Source: Iris pallida
Lineage: Eukaryota > Streptophyta > Magnoliopsida > Asparagales > Iridaceae
Assembly: GCA_029216955.1 (NCBI GenBank)
Contig: JANAVB010009599.1
Location: 4,987,264 to 5,051,263 of the forward strand
Length of the DNA: 64,000 nucleotides
Direction: 5' to 3'
Of this stretch, positions 48,017 through 59,551 are shown in pieces. The notes beneath the pieces are model-generated. The model did no database searches and was not told the origin of the DNA. It saw only the letters and a program-made list of their open reading frames with translations. The number at the start of each line of letters is the position of its first letter. Position 1 is the first letter of the stretch. The position numbers were made by a program, and so were the translations under genes.

Positions 48017-50640
48017 TGTAACACCCGTAGTTCGTATTACGTATATTGGTATACGTGTTCGTATTTTGACTCATATTACATGTCTCATTTTATGGTTTAT
48101 TTTGGGCATTTCGGCTGCTTGGTTCGGATTGATTCAGTTTTTGCATGTGGACCAACCCCTACCTACCACCATCCCTTATTTATTAACCCACTAACCCATT
48201 CTCTCTCTTCATTCACTTCTTCATTTACTCTTCTGCTTCCTCCATTAATTCTCTCTACCAACCAGAGAGAGGCTTAGGCAAGTACAACTTGCTTCATGGA
48301 GGAACTCATATTTTGTTGTTCCATTGTCTTCCTCATGAGATTCTAAGTCACCTTAGTATTTAGCATTTTCGAATTCCATGGCTCATTTCATGTAGATCTA
48401 AGTTTTAGCATTTTAATTTTCATGGTTTTGATTTTCTAAAACTTGGTTGTTTCCGAAATGGAGAGTTCCATGTAGTAAGGATTTCGATTTTACGCAAGTT
48501 TGGCTCGTAAATGGTTGGATTTCATCAAAACTTGACCGTGACGTGGCTTGCTTGAGTTTGTGAGCTTTTACGCCTGCTTGTCTTGGCCATGGAGAGAAGA
48601 TGAAGTTTTACGCACACGTTCTAACGTGTTAGCATAGTGTTTTAACCTTTACGCCCATATTTTACGTGACATCGTATTATTCAGCCTTTTATGCTCCCAC
48701 ATTTGCGTGCCAGCGTACTCCGTTCTACGCCGAGTTCATTCAAACTTTACGCTCGGGGCCCTCCCGCTCGCGTAGAATCGTGCTCGCGTAGACTCTGGCT
48801 CGAGCAGACTCTCGCGTGCGTAGAGTTTCACTCGCGTAGAGCCTCGCTTGCCTACGGCTTGCTAGCATAAAACGCCACCCGCGTGCACCCTTGCTCGCAT
48901 AGAGCTATCTCACCTTACTCTTGCTAGCGTTATGCCACTTTACGCTTAAGGCCCCTTGGCCTAGCGCAGTAGTACGCGCGTAGAGTCTTGCTCGAGTGTT
49001 TCCTCGTGTAGAGTCTTGCTCGAGTGTTTTCTCGCGTATAGCTTGGTCTCGTAGAGTTTCACTAGCGTAATACCAGTTGTACGTGCGTAGAGACTTTGAG
49101 TCCCTATGGCGTACGCCTTTACCCTTTTATAACCTTACGCTTTTTGTCATGAACCAGATAATCACGAATTTATTTAGTATGTTTGAAATGATAATTGTAC
49201 ACGGCATGGTATAAAGTAAACATGACATGACTTCACATGACATGACATGACAAGACAAGCAAGCATGAAGAAAACTGTTGAACGTTGTTGCGACGGCTAG
49301 TATGACATGACAAGAATGAATGGCCTGGACACCGTGGACGATTGTGTTTGTATAAGTGAACCAGTATGGTCTTTCATCATGTCTAAGGCAGGGACCCCTG
49401 AGTACCACGGCCAGGGTTACCTACTTAAACTGATTAAGGCTAATAACTAGAATAATCCAGTAGTCATAAAGAGATTTCCCAGCTTCAAACAATCCCGTTA
49501 TCTGGGCGCCCCATCATGGGATCTGTAGCCTGCCGTCGAGTAGGGCACATTTTCAGCACACTGTCATGTGTTGTACCCTTCAAGCTACCCAAGGGTACAT
49601 GTGTTCTTTGGACAATGTACCCACATGAATTCAACCCCTAAATTGCGTCCGGATAGCCTGGATGGTCTGCAGGACTTGTGGCTGTGGAATAATCTTATTG
49701 CATCTTGTTAGTAATTAGGTCTGTGATAATCCTAGTTAGTTAAAGTATCAAGCCGTACTCATTGCTTAGCCGTGATTTGATTGGATAGAGTCTAAACCAG
49801 TCTAGTCTTGTCCGGATCCTGTACAAGATTGTTACATGACCTGAATGCTGGTGCTTTACGTTATCGATAAAAGGTGGGAAACCAAGTTCCGTTCAGATGA
49901 AGGGTTACAACCCCGGTCCTTGTTTGGTTTAAGGGTTGAAATATGGTTATCTGAATAGTCCCATGGTTATCTTATCGTATATCATCATGATTGACCATAT
50001 CTCCAGTTTTCTTTATATTATTATGTTTTGTGTTAATTGCTGGTTTTAGTTCTTAAGTGAAGCCTCCTTTATGGCATTTGCTCTTTCTGGGATCTGACCC
50101 ATCTGATTTTGTATGGCCAGATACCGGAGTAGCTCCAGAGGATCTCCCTACCTTCCAGCCAGATGGTGACCACCAGGCGTAACCTTGGCAACGAGTGGGT
50201 TTTATTTTGCTCTCCCACTCTATTATAAAAATATTCTTTTGAGGCATTTAGCCGACGAGCACGTGTTAGCTCGATTGTACTTTACTTACTGTCTGCCTAC
50301 GGGCTGTAACATGATTGACAAATTCTAGGTTTGATCATGTATGACTGAAACTCTTGCTAGTATTCATATTTTGTTTGACTAGCTTCATGATCATTCAAAT
50401 ATGTAATGTATGGGATGCCTTACTATTGTATATTTGGTCCTCTGACATCTTGTAACTGCTATTACTTGCTTGAGATTGAGACAATAGGCTTGTTCATGAC
50501 CATAAGAGACCGATGGCTTGTAGTTAAACCCTCATGTATCTAGACAGCCGTGACCGTATTGCAAGGTGGATTGCACTTCAATATACGTAGCTGGCTATGT
50601 CTGCCCCCGCTCTCAAGTATTCTGGTTCTGGGGTGTTACA
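48017..50640 (+). repeat. Element B 3' LTR (2624 bp)
   Basis: TGTAACACCCGTAG to TTCTGGGGTGTTACA. Preceded by AAGGTGGGTAGAG. Closely similar to the 5' LTR along its length, with a GCGTAGAG array of slightly different copy content. Confidence 0.93.
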
Positions 50641-50887
50641 TTTACCCATCATGCTCACTCTGTTACTTTTATGTGTTATCATGTACAACACAGCCTTCTT
50701 GGCTGGTGTCCCTCTTGTTCACTCATGTATATCATGTTCAATCCAAGCCAATTACATGCCATCGCGTACTCTAAATCACTAGTCACTTACAGTTCTTACT
50801 TATCATGTATATATTTCTAGTTATCAAATATCTCTTCTGTTTTCATGTACATCTTCTTACAGCGTTTCATGTATCTTACTCTATTGT

Positions 50888-51088
50888 TTGCTTTATATTT
50901 CCTACCATGATATGAACTGTGTGAGATATATTGTGCTTGCTCCTATCCTGACTGGACCTGTTGAAAATATTACAGATGATATCGAGGACTTCTTCCCAAC
51001 CTACTATGGAGCCCATCTAGACGACACTTGTGAGTTGGACCCACAGGAGGATCCAGCTCTAGCTGAGGACATCATCCATACTGCTTAG
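50888..51088 (+). other. Acidic reading frame in element C 3' LTR (open)
   Basis: 66 codons ending TAG at 51086-51088. Contains VENITDDIEDFFPTYY, HLDDTCELDPQEDPAL and AEDIIHTA. No recognised domain; the C-terminal half is strongly acidic. Confidence 0.35.
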
Positions 51089-51433
51089 ACTAGATTAGCT
51101 ACGCTTTATCTTATTTCTTATGTCTTTTGTATTGACTTTAGAGTTGTATTATTTTCTGGATGTTTATGATATTATGTTGTTTAGACACTTAGCCTTTTCT
51201 TCGGTTTGTATGTTCTCTTTGAGATTTTGTATTTATCATATCGTGCTATTTCCATCTCTAGATTTGTGATTGAGTTGTACCTTATGTGATTTGTCCTCCG
51301 TTTGGAGAGTATATCATATTGTATTTAGTTTGTTATAGTGACCTAGGGCAACGTTCTACCGTCGATACTGCGGCGTAGGCTGGACGTACCCACTTCTCGT
51401 ACCCCTACACTGGGTGCGGGTCGTGACAGGTTT

Positions 51434-51731
51434 TCCTCCAACAACAGGACTGACAAAGAGAAGAAGATCCACAGAATTATGAAAAATTTCAACTTCGACG
51501 TCCTCCTGATCGGCAACCCTAGAGTTCCATCGAAGGCACCAAAAAGTTAGAGCAAGTCTCATATCATCGTCGGATCGTCAACGGAGTAAAGGAGCCGCTG
51601 TAGTGCTCGATCTCCACCGTTACACTTTTCCAAAAACTTTTGTACTTAGATTTCATCGCATAAGAATCGATTGTACTCTTTTTTACGTTCATAATACAAA
51701 AAGTTTGTTAAACCTTTTGTCATGTCGAACA
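51434..51731 (+). repeat. D2 LTR, right part
   Basis: Continues the D2 LTR after element C. GTTAGAGCAAGTC and GCCGCTGTAGTGCTC match D1 28457-28519. Probable LTR end at ACA (51729-51731), just before the primer-site-like motif. Confidence 0.55.
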
Positions 51732-51734
51732 AGT

Positions 51735-51753
51735 TGGCGAATCTGCTAGGGAC
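51735..51753 (+). other. D2 primer-binding-site-like motif
   Basis: TGGCGAATCTGCTAGGGAC, three bases after the probable LTR end. It resembles the TGGCGxxxxxGCTGGGGA class of plant gypsy primer sites complementary to tRNA 3' ends. The exact tRNA cannot be named here. Confidence 0.5.
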
Positions 51754-52711
51754 TACTTTCTCCTCCAACGAGAAGGTGGTGACGCAATCCGATGATGACA
51801 TGCTGGGATCCTCTCAGAAGATGTTGGTCGTACGCTTCGACCAACAAGCTTTTGAAGATCTCCTTTCTAAAGAGAAGTCGATCCCTTCGAAGCGGTTCGT
51901 AAAACTGAAGGAGACTCGACGGACCTGAGTGCCTAAGGCGGCTGAGACGAATAGCACGACGGAGAAGACTGCGTCTCAGACCCCCTTGTCAATGAAGCCC
52001 CGAAGATCCCATCTACCGTTGATGTCGGGCCATCTCTCTCTCATCCCATGATCAGGAAACGCAGAGAAGATTACGACTATCCTATGGCAAGCGTGACAAA
52101 GGCGCAACGCCGAAAGGAGAAGATGATAGCTCGCCCGCTCGTGGAAGATGCTGTACCGGTGAGAACTTCTGTCTTTGACAGAATAACCGGTCCATCAGGT
52201 ATGGCCATGTTGGATTCTGAATACTATGCATCATCTAATCATGGTAGGAGGAGATCCAAGGTAGCACTCGCCCTATTTGATCAAAGTGTTACGCCTATGG
52301 CGGACCGGAGGCCTGCGTTGACAGTAACGTGCACAGCCGATAGAAAGCTATACAAGACCATCCCAGACTCTTCGAAGCCTCGTCCGACAGAAGCCCATCA
52401 TCCTTTGAGCACCCACTCGTACTACTCAAGGACGGTGGTAGGTCATCAGCGACTCTCTGATCGAGGCATACTCGGACCTCACCCATAGGAATTCGAAGGA
52501 AGAACACCTTCTCCATATCTCTTCGGCTGTGCACAGCGCTCCTATGTAGATAAAGAATGTAGAGGTATGAAAACTTCGTCTGCTCCCTTCGAACGTAGGA
52601 TGAGAGAAGAATCTGAGATGCAGTTGGTGTCTAAGTCAAGATCCAACTGTACTCAGATTACCATCAACTGCTGCTGTTGTCATGCAGATCCATCAGCGCC
52701 AAAGAGGAGGT
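51754..52711 (+). pseudogene. D2 gag-region, left part
   Basis: Reading frames at 51754-51928 (SSNEKVVTQSDDDMLGSS, then a stop) and 52048-52488 (MIRKRREDYDYPMASVTKAQ), then 52567 to the Sirevirus insertion at 52711. The last frame continues in phase at 62223 once the insertion and one target copy are ignored. Charged and Ser-rich with a Cys run (NCCCCH); no domain recognised. Leader or N-terminal gag-type sequence of the D2 element. Confidence 0.5.
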
Positions 52712-53655
52712 TGTTGACACAAAATCACAGTCAACGAAATATTGATAGAATTGACTACATGATACTTGTGATAATTCAATACGACACATAAAGACTACAT
52801 CCAGTACAAGTTAGACGATAGCTCGGATTTGCAATACAAGTTATTTTTTTGAGTCTATATTTTACAATTTTATTGAGTCTAGACTTATGTAAACTGAGCT
52901 GTGCTGAGCATCTGAGACTTAACCTATACCCATACCCAAAATCCAAAAGCTCCACACATATCCAAATAAGCCAATTGGACCATTGACCCATTCTGTGCTC
53001 TGGAGACAGAGTTCGGGCCGAACTTTGCCTCCATACAGAGTTCTGGCCGAACTCTGCCTCTTAAAAATCAGCACCCTAATTTTTAGGGTTGGCTGGTTGC
53101 AAGTTGTCCAACGGCCAATTTTTTGAAAATTCCAACCGGAATTCTGGCCGAATTCTGCCTACCTGATATCCTATAAATAGGCCATGAATTCTCTCATTTT
53201 TATTCATCCAATCTTCTCTTCTCTTTTCTCTAAAGCTCTATACAAGCCATACCCTTCTTCATCTACTAGCCACAAGCTCCCTTAGCCTCAAGTGCTCAGT
53301 ACTTTTCAGTTAGAAGTTTGTGCAAGAGTTCAAGAAGTCACTTGAAAAATTCCAAGCATCGCCACTGCGATCTTTGTAAGAAGTTGACGTGCTATTCTGA
53401 AGAAAAGACACGGGGTGTAACTACTATTTCACAAATAGTAGATTTAATCCTGAGCTAGAGTTCTCAGGCCTAGACTAGTCCTCCACGAGAAAAACCAGGT
53501 TAAAAATTGACTGTGTTTGCGTATGCTTTCTTGCTCCTTATTTATTTCCGCATTTACTCTGATTACTTTCAGCTTGTGAAAGAGTTTAATTTTTTATTGG
53601 CTATTATTGTTATAAACTCTATTCACCCCCCTCTAGAGTTGCCATCTGTTCTTCA
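52712..53655 (+). repeat. Sirevirus 5' LTR (944 bp)
   Basis: Contains three copies of the quasi-palindrome (A)GTTCGGGCCGAACTCTGCCT and its variant AATTCTGGCCGAATTCTGCC (53008-53162), then a TATAAATAG box and a CT-rich leader. Confidence 0.95.
53172..53180 (+). promoter_or_regulatory. Sirevirus LTR TATA box
   Basis: TATAAATAG after the palindromic motifs, followed by a TCTTCTC-rich leader. Same box at 61733-61741. Confidence 0.75.
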
Positions 53656-53657
53656 AT

Positions 53658-53670
53658 TGGTATCAGAGCA
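53658..53670 (+). other. Sirevirus primer-binding site (initiator tRNA-Met)
   Basis: TGGTATCAGAGCA, two bases after the LTR end. It is complementary to the 3' end of plant initiator Met-tRNA, the usual copia primer. Confidence 0.92.
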
Positions 53671-53709
53671 TGGTTCTCTCAACAAGGACTAACATCCTAG
53701 AGCTGATCC

Positions 53710-55771
53710 ATGGCAACCACACAATCCTTGATTTCCAATCACGGTGAAGGGCAGTCCACTCATAGGCCTCCCCTATTTGATGGAACTAACTACACCTATT
53801 GGTAAACAAGGATGAGCTTTTATCTTAAGTCGCTAGACTTTGACCTGTGGACTATCGTCACCGATGGTTACAAAAAGCCCGCCAGGATAGTTGTCAATGG
53901 TGATCTCGTTGAGAAACTACATGACAAATATTCTGACGAGGAGAAGAAACAGGCAAATCTAGACGCGAGAGCTATTAATGCCTTATTTTGTGCTATAGAC
54001 AGGAATGAGTTTAACAGGGTCTCAACATGCACCACCTCTCACGAAGTATGGAGACTTCTAGAAGTGACGCATGAAGGAACCACCCAAGTCAAGGAATCGA
54101 AGATAAGTCGTCTCACTCAAGAGTATGAAGCCTTCAAGATGAAGCCAAATGAGACGATCACACAAATGTTCACAAGATTCCTAGACATCATCAATCCCCT
54201 ATCTTCGCTCGGCAAACAATATACAAATCACGAGAAGATTCGCAAGCTACTTAGGGGGCTACCAAAGATTTGGAACCCTAAGGTGACAGCCATCATAGAA
54301 GGAAATGATCTCACAACTATGTCCATGGAGATTTTGATGGAAAAGATGATGACTCATGAGCTTGACCTCAAAGACTTCGAAGAGCCTACTCCTAAGGCTA
54401 AGGAGATCGCCCTCAAAGCTCATCAACGAAGGGTGACCCCGAAGAGACGGATGACGACAACTCGGAAGGTGATGATCAAGCTCTCCTTGTCCGCAATTTC
54501 AAGAAATTTCTTCGCTTCAATCAAAGAAAGATGGAACCACAAAAAGATGACGAAAAAGAGCCAACATGCTACGATTACAAGAAGACTGGACACGTCCGAA
54601 AAGACTGTCCATTCTTAAAGAAGAACAACCGTTATGAGAAACCATACAAGAAGGCTTCCTCAACGAAACATGCCAACACAAGCATTTGGCATGAAAGCGA
54701 AGCCAGTGATTCCGAGGAAGAAAAGGACTCTCCTCAAGACGCTATAAACGTGAGCCCAATGGCAACGTCCGACAAGGTATCAAACGAAACTCTTGATGAT
54801 TTCACTTTTGATGAACTTGGCGATGCTTTCACCGATTTACTTGATGATCACAAAAAGGTCATTGGTAAATATAAACATGCCAAGGAAAAGATCAAAAGTC
54901 ATGAAGTCGAAATTGAAAGACTTTCTTTATTGCTTGATAACCTTAGAGACACGTCACCCACGGAAGTCACAAATGAGGTGTCTAAGCTTAAACTAAGCCT
55001 TCATGATGCCGAAGCACGTATTGAACAACAAACACAAGAAATCACTGCACTCAACACGTAGCTTGCTGAAGAAAAGAGTAGACACAAGATTCTGTTACTA
55101 AGATATATGGTTTGAATGCTAAGGTAAATGAACTGCAGGCTATCTCTAAGAAATTAGAGATTAGATTGGGAAAACAGGTTGCTCAACCTCAAACCCAATC
55201 ACATGAGACACACACAAAGCACAACACATCTCATACTACTCAAACACGTCATACACCTGCAGTACGCAATCATGCTTTCATGTACACCCACTTTCATAAA
55301 GCACATAAACCATATGCACGTAGAAATAACTTTCACTCCAATATGACACATAATTACCATGCTACACATAGATACAATCATCACTATGTTGTACATAAAC
55401 AAAATCACCATCATACTGCTTATGGTTATAGTCATCATCATGCTCCACATAGACATCATCACCATGCCACTCCATACCACTCTACATATCATCACCATGC
55501 TACTCCACACCACTCTACATATCATCACCATGCTACTCCACACCACTCTACATATAGACATCATCAACATGCTCCTAACATAAATAGGAATGCTATTTGT
55601 ACTTATTGTGGATTACATGGACACATTTCACCACAATTTAGAGTTAGAAGATTAGTAGATAGAAATATATATACATGGTTTCCGAAAACTAACTTTTCAG
55701 GACCCTCAAGAACTTGGGTACCAAAGGTCACATCTACTCTTGATGTAGGTGGACCTTCCCTCCTCAACTAA
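53710..55771 (+). pseudogene. gag: Sirevirus gag with His-rich region
   Basis: ATG 53710. RPPLFDGTNYTYW is the typical start of copia gag, followed by a premature TAA (AAA in the family). The capsid part includes SKISRLTQEYEAFKMKPN and IRKLLRGLPKIWNPKV. A frameshift lies near 54450-54530 and another near 55060-55110. Zinc knuckle 1 is CYDYKKTGHVRKDC (second Cys changed to Tyr). A coiled-coil-like acidic region follows (54720-55060), then a His-rich stretch (55290-55590) with three 33-bp repeats encoding HHHATPHHSTY. Knuckle 2 is CTYCGLHGHISPQF (last Cys changed to Phe). The end overlaps the start of the pol frame. Confidence 0.88.
55466..55554 (+). repeat. 33-bp tandem repeat encoding HHHATPHHSTY
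   Basis: Three consecutive units CATCACCATGCTACTCCACA + CCACTCTACATAT, the first with two or three differences, the last two identical. Followed by a partial unit. Confidence 0.93.
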
Positions 55772-58700
55772 GAGTAAGTGGATTCTCGATAGTGGATGCT
55801 CGCGGCATATGATGGGAGACGTAAATCTTTTCGCATCACTATCGATGAAGAGAGAAGGATATGTATCCTTTGGCAACAACCTAAAAGGGTATATTATAGG
55901 TAATGGTATTATTGGCCATCCTCATTCTCCCGTAATAAAGGATGTCTGCCTAGTGACCGAGTTAAAGCATAACCTGCTCAGCATTGGTCATCTTGCTGAC
56001 CATGGATATGACATTAACTTTGGACAAAATAAATGCTTTATTTATGATAGGTCAACAGGAGACATCGCTTTTGAAGGGATAAGAGAGGATAATATTTATA
56101 TTTTCTATCTGTCTATAGATACTAACAATGCAGGTAGATGCCTATATGCTCATAAGGATGAAAGATTACTGTGGCACCAGCGTCTTGGTCATGCCAATAT
56201 GGATACTATATCCAGGCTATCGACCAAGAAGCTAGTTAGAGGCTTGCTCGACATCACATTCAAAATGGACACGGTATGTGCCGAATGTGAATTGAATAAG
56301 GCAACCAAGTACTCATTTCATTCCATAAACTCTGTAACTACTACTAGACCCTTGCAACTACTTCATATGGATTTATTTGGCCCTAGTAGAGTAGCCAGTC
56401 TTGGTAGAAAACTCTATGCTTTTGTTATTGTTGATGACTTTTCTAGATTTACTTGGATTTTCTTTCTTACAAATAAAAGTGATGCTATTTCAGTTTTCAA
56501 GATTTTTGTTAAGAAAGTTCAAAATGAAGAAGGCTACATGATTACTCGAATTCGAAGTGATCATGGAGGCAAATTCGAGAATATTGATTTTGAAAAGTTT
56601 TGTGATTCTAATGGTTTTGATCATGAGTTTTCTTGTCCAAGAACTCCTCAACAAAATGGTGCTGTGGAGCAGAAGAATAGGACTCTTGGCGATATGGCTA
56701 GAGTTATATTGAATAAGTTTTCACTTCCGAAATACTTTTGGGCTGAAGCTGTCAGTACAGCATGCCACATTTTAAATAGGGTGCTTATTCGTCCTATTAC
56801 GAAGAAAATACCCTATTTGCTTTGGTTTGGAAGAACCCCAAATGTTTCTTATTTTAGAGTTTTTGGTTGTAGATGTTTTATCCTTAACACCAAAGACAAC
56901 TTAGGTAAATTTGATGCCAAAGTTGACGATGGTATTTTTCTTGGCTATGCTGCCAAGAGCAAGGGATATAGAGTGTTTAACAAACGCTCATTAATTGTGG
57001 AAGAGTCTACAAATGTGACTTTTAATGAAGATAACAGTGCAACAGCTACTCTTGATGATGATGTTGAGCCATCAACTTCTACTCCAATGAATACTACCAC
57101 CGAAACCAATTCTCTGGAGGGCTTGCCAAAGAAATTCTCTTTCAAGCCGTCACATCCAGAAAATTTGGTAATAGGTGAGGTTTCACGTGGAGTAACTACT
57201 AGATCATCATTAAGAGACTTTATTGCTAGCACTGCCTTTATTTCACAAATTGAGCCAAAAAACATTTTAGAAGCTTTTAATGATGAATTTTGGTTTTCTG
57301 TCATGCAAGAGGAACTCAATCAATTCGAGAGGAGCCAAGTATGGGAACTCGTTCCTAGACCGGCAAATCACTCGATTATTGGCACTAAATGAGTTTTTAG
57401 AAACAAAGTAAATGAAGATGGTTCAGTTATACGCAACAAAGCTCGTCTAGTAGCCCAAGGATACAACCAAGAGGAAGGTATCGACTACGATGAGACGTAT
57501 TCTCCTGTTGCGAGATTGGAATCCATTCGGATGCTTTGTGCATTTGCTAATTTTCAAAATTTCAAATTATTTCAAATGGATGTTAAAAGTGCTTTCTTGA
57601 ATGGTTTTATTAAGGAGGAAGTTTATGTAAAACAACCCCCTAGTTTTGAAAATTATAAATTTTTCGACCACGTTTTCAAGCTGAAGAAAGCGCTATATGG
57701 CCTCAAACAAGCCCCTAGAGCTTGGTATAAACGGCTAAGCAATTTCTTGCTTGAAAAAGGTTTTTCAAAAGGAAAAATTGACACCACACTTTTTATAAAA
57801 TCTTTCAAAGACACTATTCTTTTAGTGTAAATATACGTTGATGATATTATATTTGGTTCTACTGATGAAACTCTCTGTCAAGATTTTGCCAAGTGTATGC
57901 AGACCGAGTTTGAGATGAGCATGATGGGGGAGCTCAACTACTTTCTTGGACTGCAAGTCAAACAAACATCAAATGGAACTTTCATCTGTTAGTCAAAGTA
58001 TATAAAGGACATGCTGAAGAAATTCGACCTTGACAACGTCAAACCAATCAGCATTCCAATGGCTACTACAACTAAACTAGAACCAGATGATAGCGGCAAA
58101 CCTGTGGATCAACGTAAGTATCGAGGTATGATAGGCAGTCTACTCTATTTAATTGCTAGTCGCCTTGATATTATGTTTAGCGTTTGCCTGTGTGCTAGAT
58201 ATCAAGCTAATCCTAAGGAATCACACATGACCACTGTTAAGCGTATCTTTCGATACCTTAAGGGTACGGTTACAGTGGGCCTATGGTATCCCAAATCAAC
58301 ATCATTTGACCTCATTGGTTACTCTGATGCTGATTTTGCTGGATGCAAGGTCGACTGTAAAAGTACAAATGGCACGTGTCATTTATTAGAAAAGGCTCTA
58401 GTCTCTTGGTTTAGCAAGAAACAAAATTCTGTCGCACTATCCACAACAGAAGCTGAATACATCGCAACTGGGCGTTATTGTGCACAAATTCAGTGGATGA
58501 AGCAAACCCTTGAAGACTACAACTTATATTTTATGCACATTCCAATCTTTTGTGACAATACTAGTGCTATAAATCTCACTAAGAACCCCATATGTCACTC
58601 GCGCATGAAACACATTGAAATACGTCACCACTTTTTGCGTGATCATCAGCAAAATGGTACTATTAACTTAGAATTTATTGACACTGATCATCAGCTAGCA

Positions 58701-58787
58701 GATTTCTTTACAAAACCATTATCCGAAGAGCGCTTCAATTTTCTCTGTCGTGAACTTGGAATTTTGGACGTAGCTGTTATTAATTAA
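55749..58787 (+). pseudogene. pol: Sirevirus pol (protease, integrase, RT, RNase H)
   Basis: One frame throughout with three stops: TGA for Trp (57390), TAA for Gln (57828) and TAG for Gln (57990). Protease WILDSGCSRHMMGD. Integrase zinc site WHQRLGH plus CAEC, core HMDLFGPSR, RIRSDHGGKFEN and QQNGAVEQKNRTL, so D, D and E are all present. RT has FQMDVKSAFLNGFIKEEVYV, KKALYGLKQAPRAWY and the intact catalytic IYVDDIIFGS. RNase H has GYSDADFAGC, STTEAEYIA, DNTSAINLTKNP and HIEIRHHFLRD. Without the three transitions it would be a full-length copia pol. It ends TAA 58785-58787. Confidence 0.95.
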
Positions 58788-59551
58788 AATAAACCTGCAT
58801 AAATATCGAGTATGTCTTGATTCTTTTATGATAAAATTACTATGGGTACAAGCCGAAAGGGTCCTTCTGACAACAAGGCGTAAAAGCCTAAGCGACACGG
58901 TGCACTAGTCCTCAGGACTACCGCTAGCTGGGATCCGGCCCCTGCAGCTAACCCATGGCAACTTCAAAATAATAAATTATGGCATAAATCCTTGTTTGTT
59001 ACATGGTTTATTTTTATTTTATCACATGCTAAAATTTAGATTTTCCATACTTCACTTTGCTTCAGCGTTAATTTTTCTTTCTCAAATTTAGTCTTTCTCA
59101 AGTTTGTATATATATTATTTTATTATACTCTTTTGATCTCTCACTTTTTTTTCAAAAATTTTAGCCTGATTTCTGTTCTGACTACAGAATCCGAAATTCG
59201 GGCCGAACTCTGCCTTACCCAGAGTTTAGGTCAAATTCGGCTTGGCCATCCCAGAACCGGGAGCAGCCTCAGCCGCTGATCAAAATTTTGATCCAATGGT
59301 CCACATCCCTTCCGACCATTGGAACCCTTACACATATATTCGGATTTTTCTCTTCTTTCTCCTCCATTGCCACCTTCTACACTTCTCCAAACATATTTTC
59401 TCCAAACCCTAATCCTAGTTCTTCCTTCCTAGAGCATATCTCTTCTCCAAACTCAAGGAGAAGGCTTCTCTCTCCATTCTCCTTCATTGTTCATCATCAC
59501 ATTGAGGTATATTTTAACACTTCTCTCCATCTCAATTGTCTTTCTTATTTC
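58788..59551 (+). other. Sirevirus spacer between pol and the 3' ORF
   Basis: Contains LTR-like motifs (AATTCGGGCCGAACTCTGCC at about 59193 and TCAAATTCGGCTTGGCC at about 59229) and a CT-rich leader-like stretch (59345-59480) that resembles LTR U3/R order. It may act as an internal promoter for the 3' ORF. Confidence 0.5.

Larger units (their letters stand above)
40393..50640 (+). mobile_element. Element B: Ty3/gypsy chromovirus (Tekay type), defective
   Basis: 10,248 bp with perfect target duplications TTTAC (40388-40392 and 50641-50645). LTRs run TGTAACACCTG / TGTAACACCCG to GGGGCGTTACA / GGGGTGTTACA. Gag-pol is collinear with element A and less decayed: gag to RNase H stays in one frame with stops, a frameshift lies near 46315, and integrase to chromodomain is in one frame. 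It sits inside the 3' LTR of element C, so it is younger than C. Confidence 0.94.
30321..51428 (+). mobile_element. Element C: non-coding, LARD-like retrotransposon with 4.3-kb LTRs
   Basis: Perfect target duplications GGTTT (30316-30320 and 51429-51433). LTRs begin TGTAACACCCA and end CATTACA / CGTGACA. The interior (34620-36846, 2227 bp) has no coding domain. The leader GTTTTTAGTGGTGGCCCA and the polypurine tract AAGGAGGGTAG are the same as in chromoviruses A and B, so it was probably mobilised by Tekay-type machinery. The 3' LTR contains element B. Confidence 0.92.
36847..51428 (+). repeat. Element C 3' LTR, split by element B
   Basis: Parts 36847-40392 and 50646-51428, about 4.3 kb when element B and one TTTAC copy are excluded. 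Ends GGGTCGTGACA. Collinear with the 5' LTR. Confidence 0.92.

Noticed and set aside
51722..51928. 66-codon ORF as the true gag start of D2
   Set aside because: Its start overlaps the probable LTR end and the primer-site-like motif, so the ATG at 51722 is unlikely to be used; only sequence after 51754 is treated as gag-region.
55199..55570. Met/Ile-rich minus-strand ORF
   Set aside because: It is the antisense of the His-rich gag repeat.
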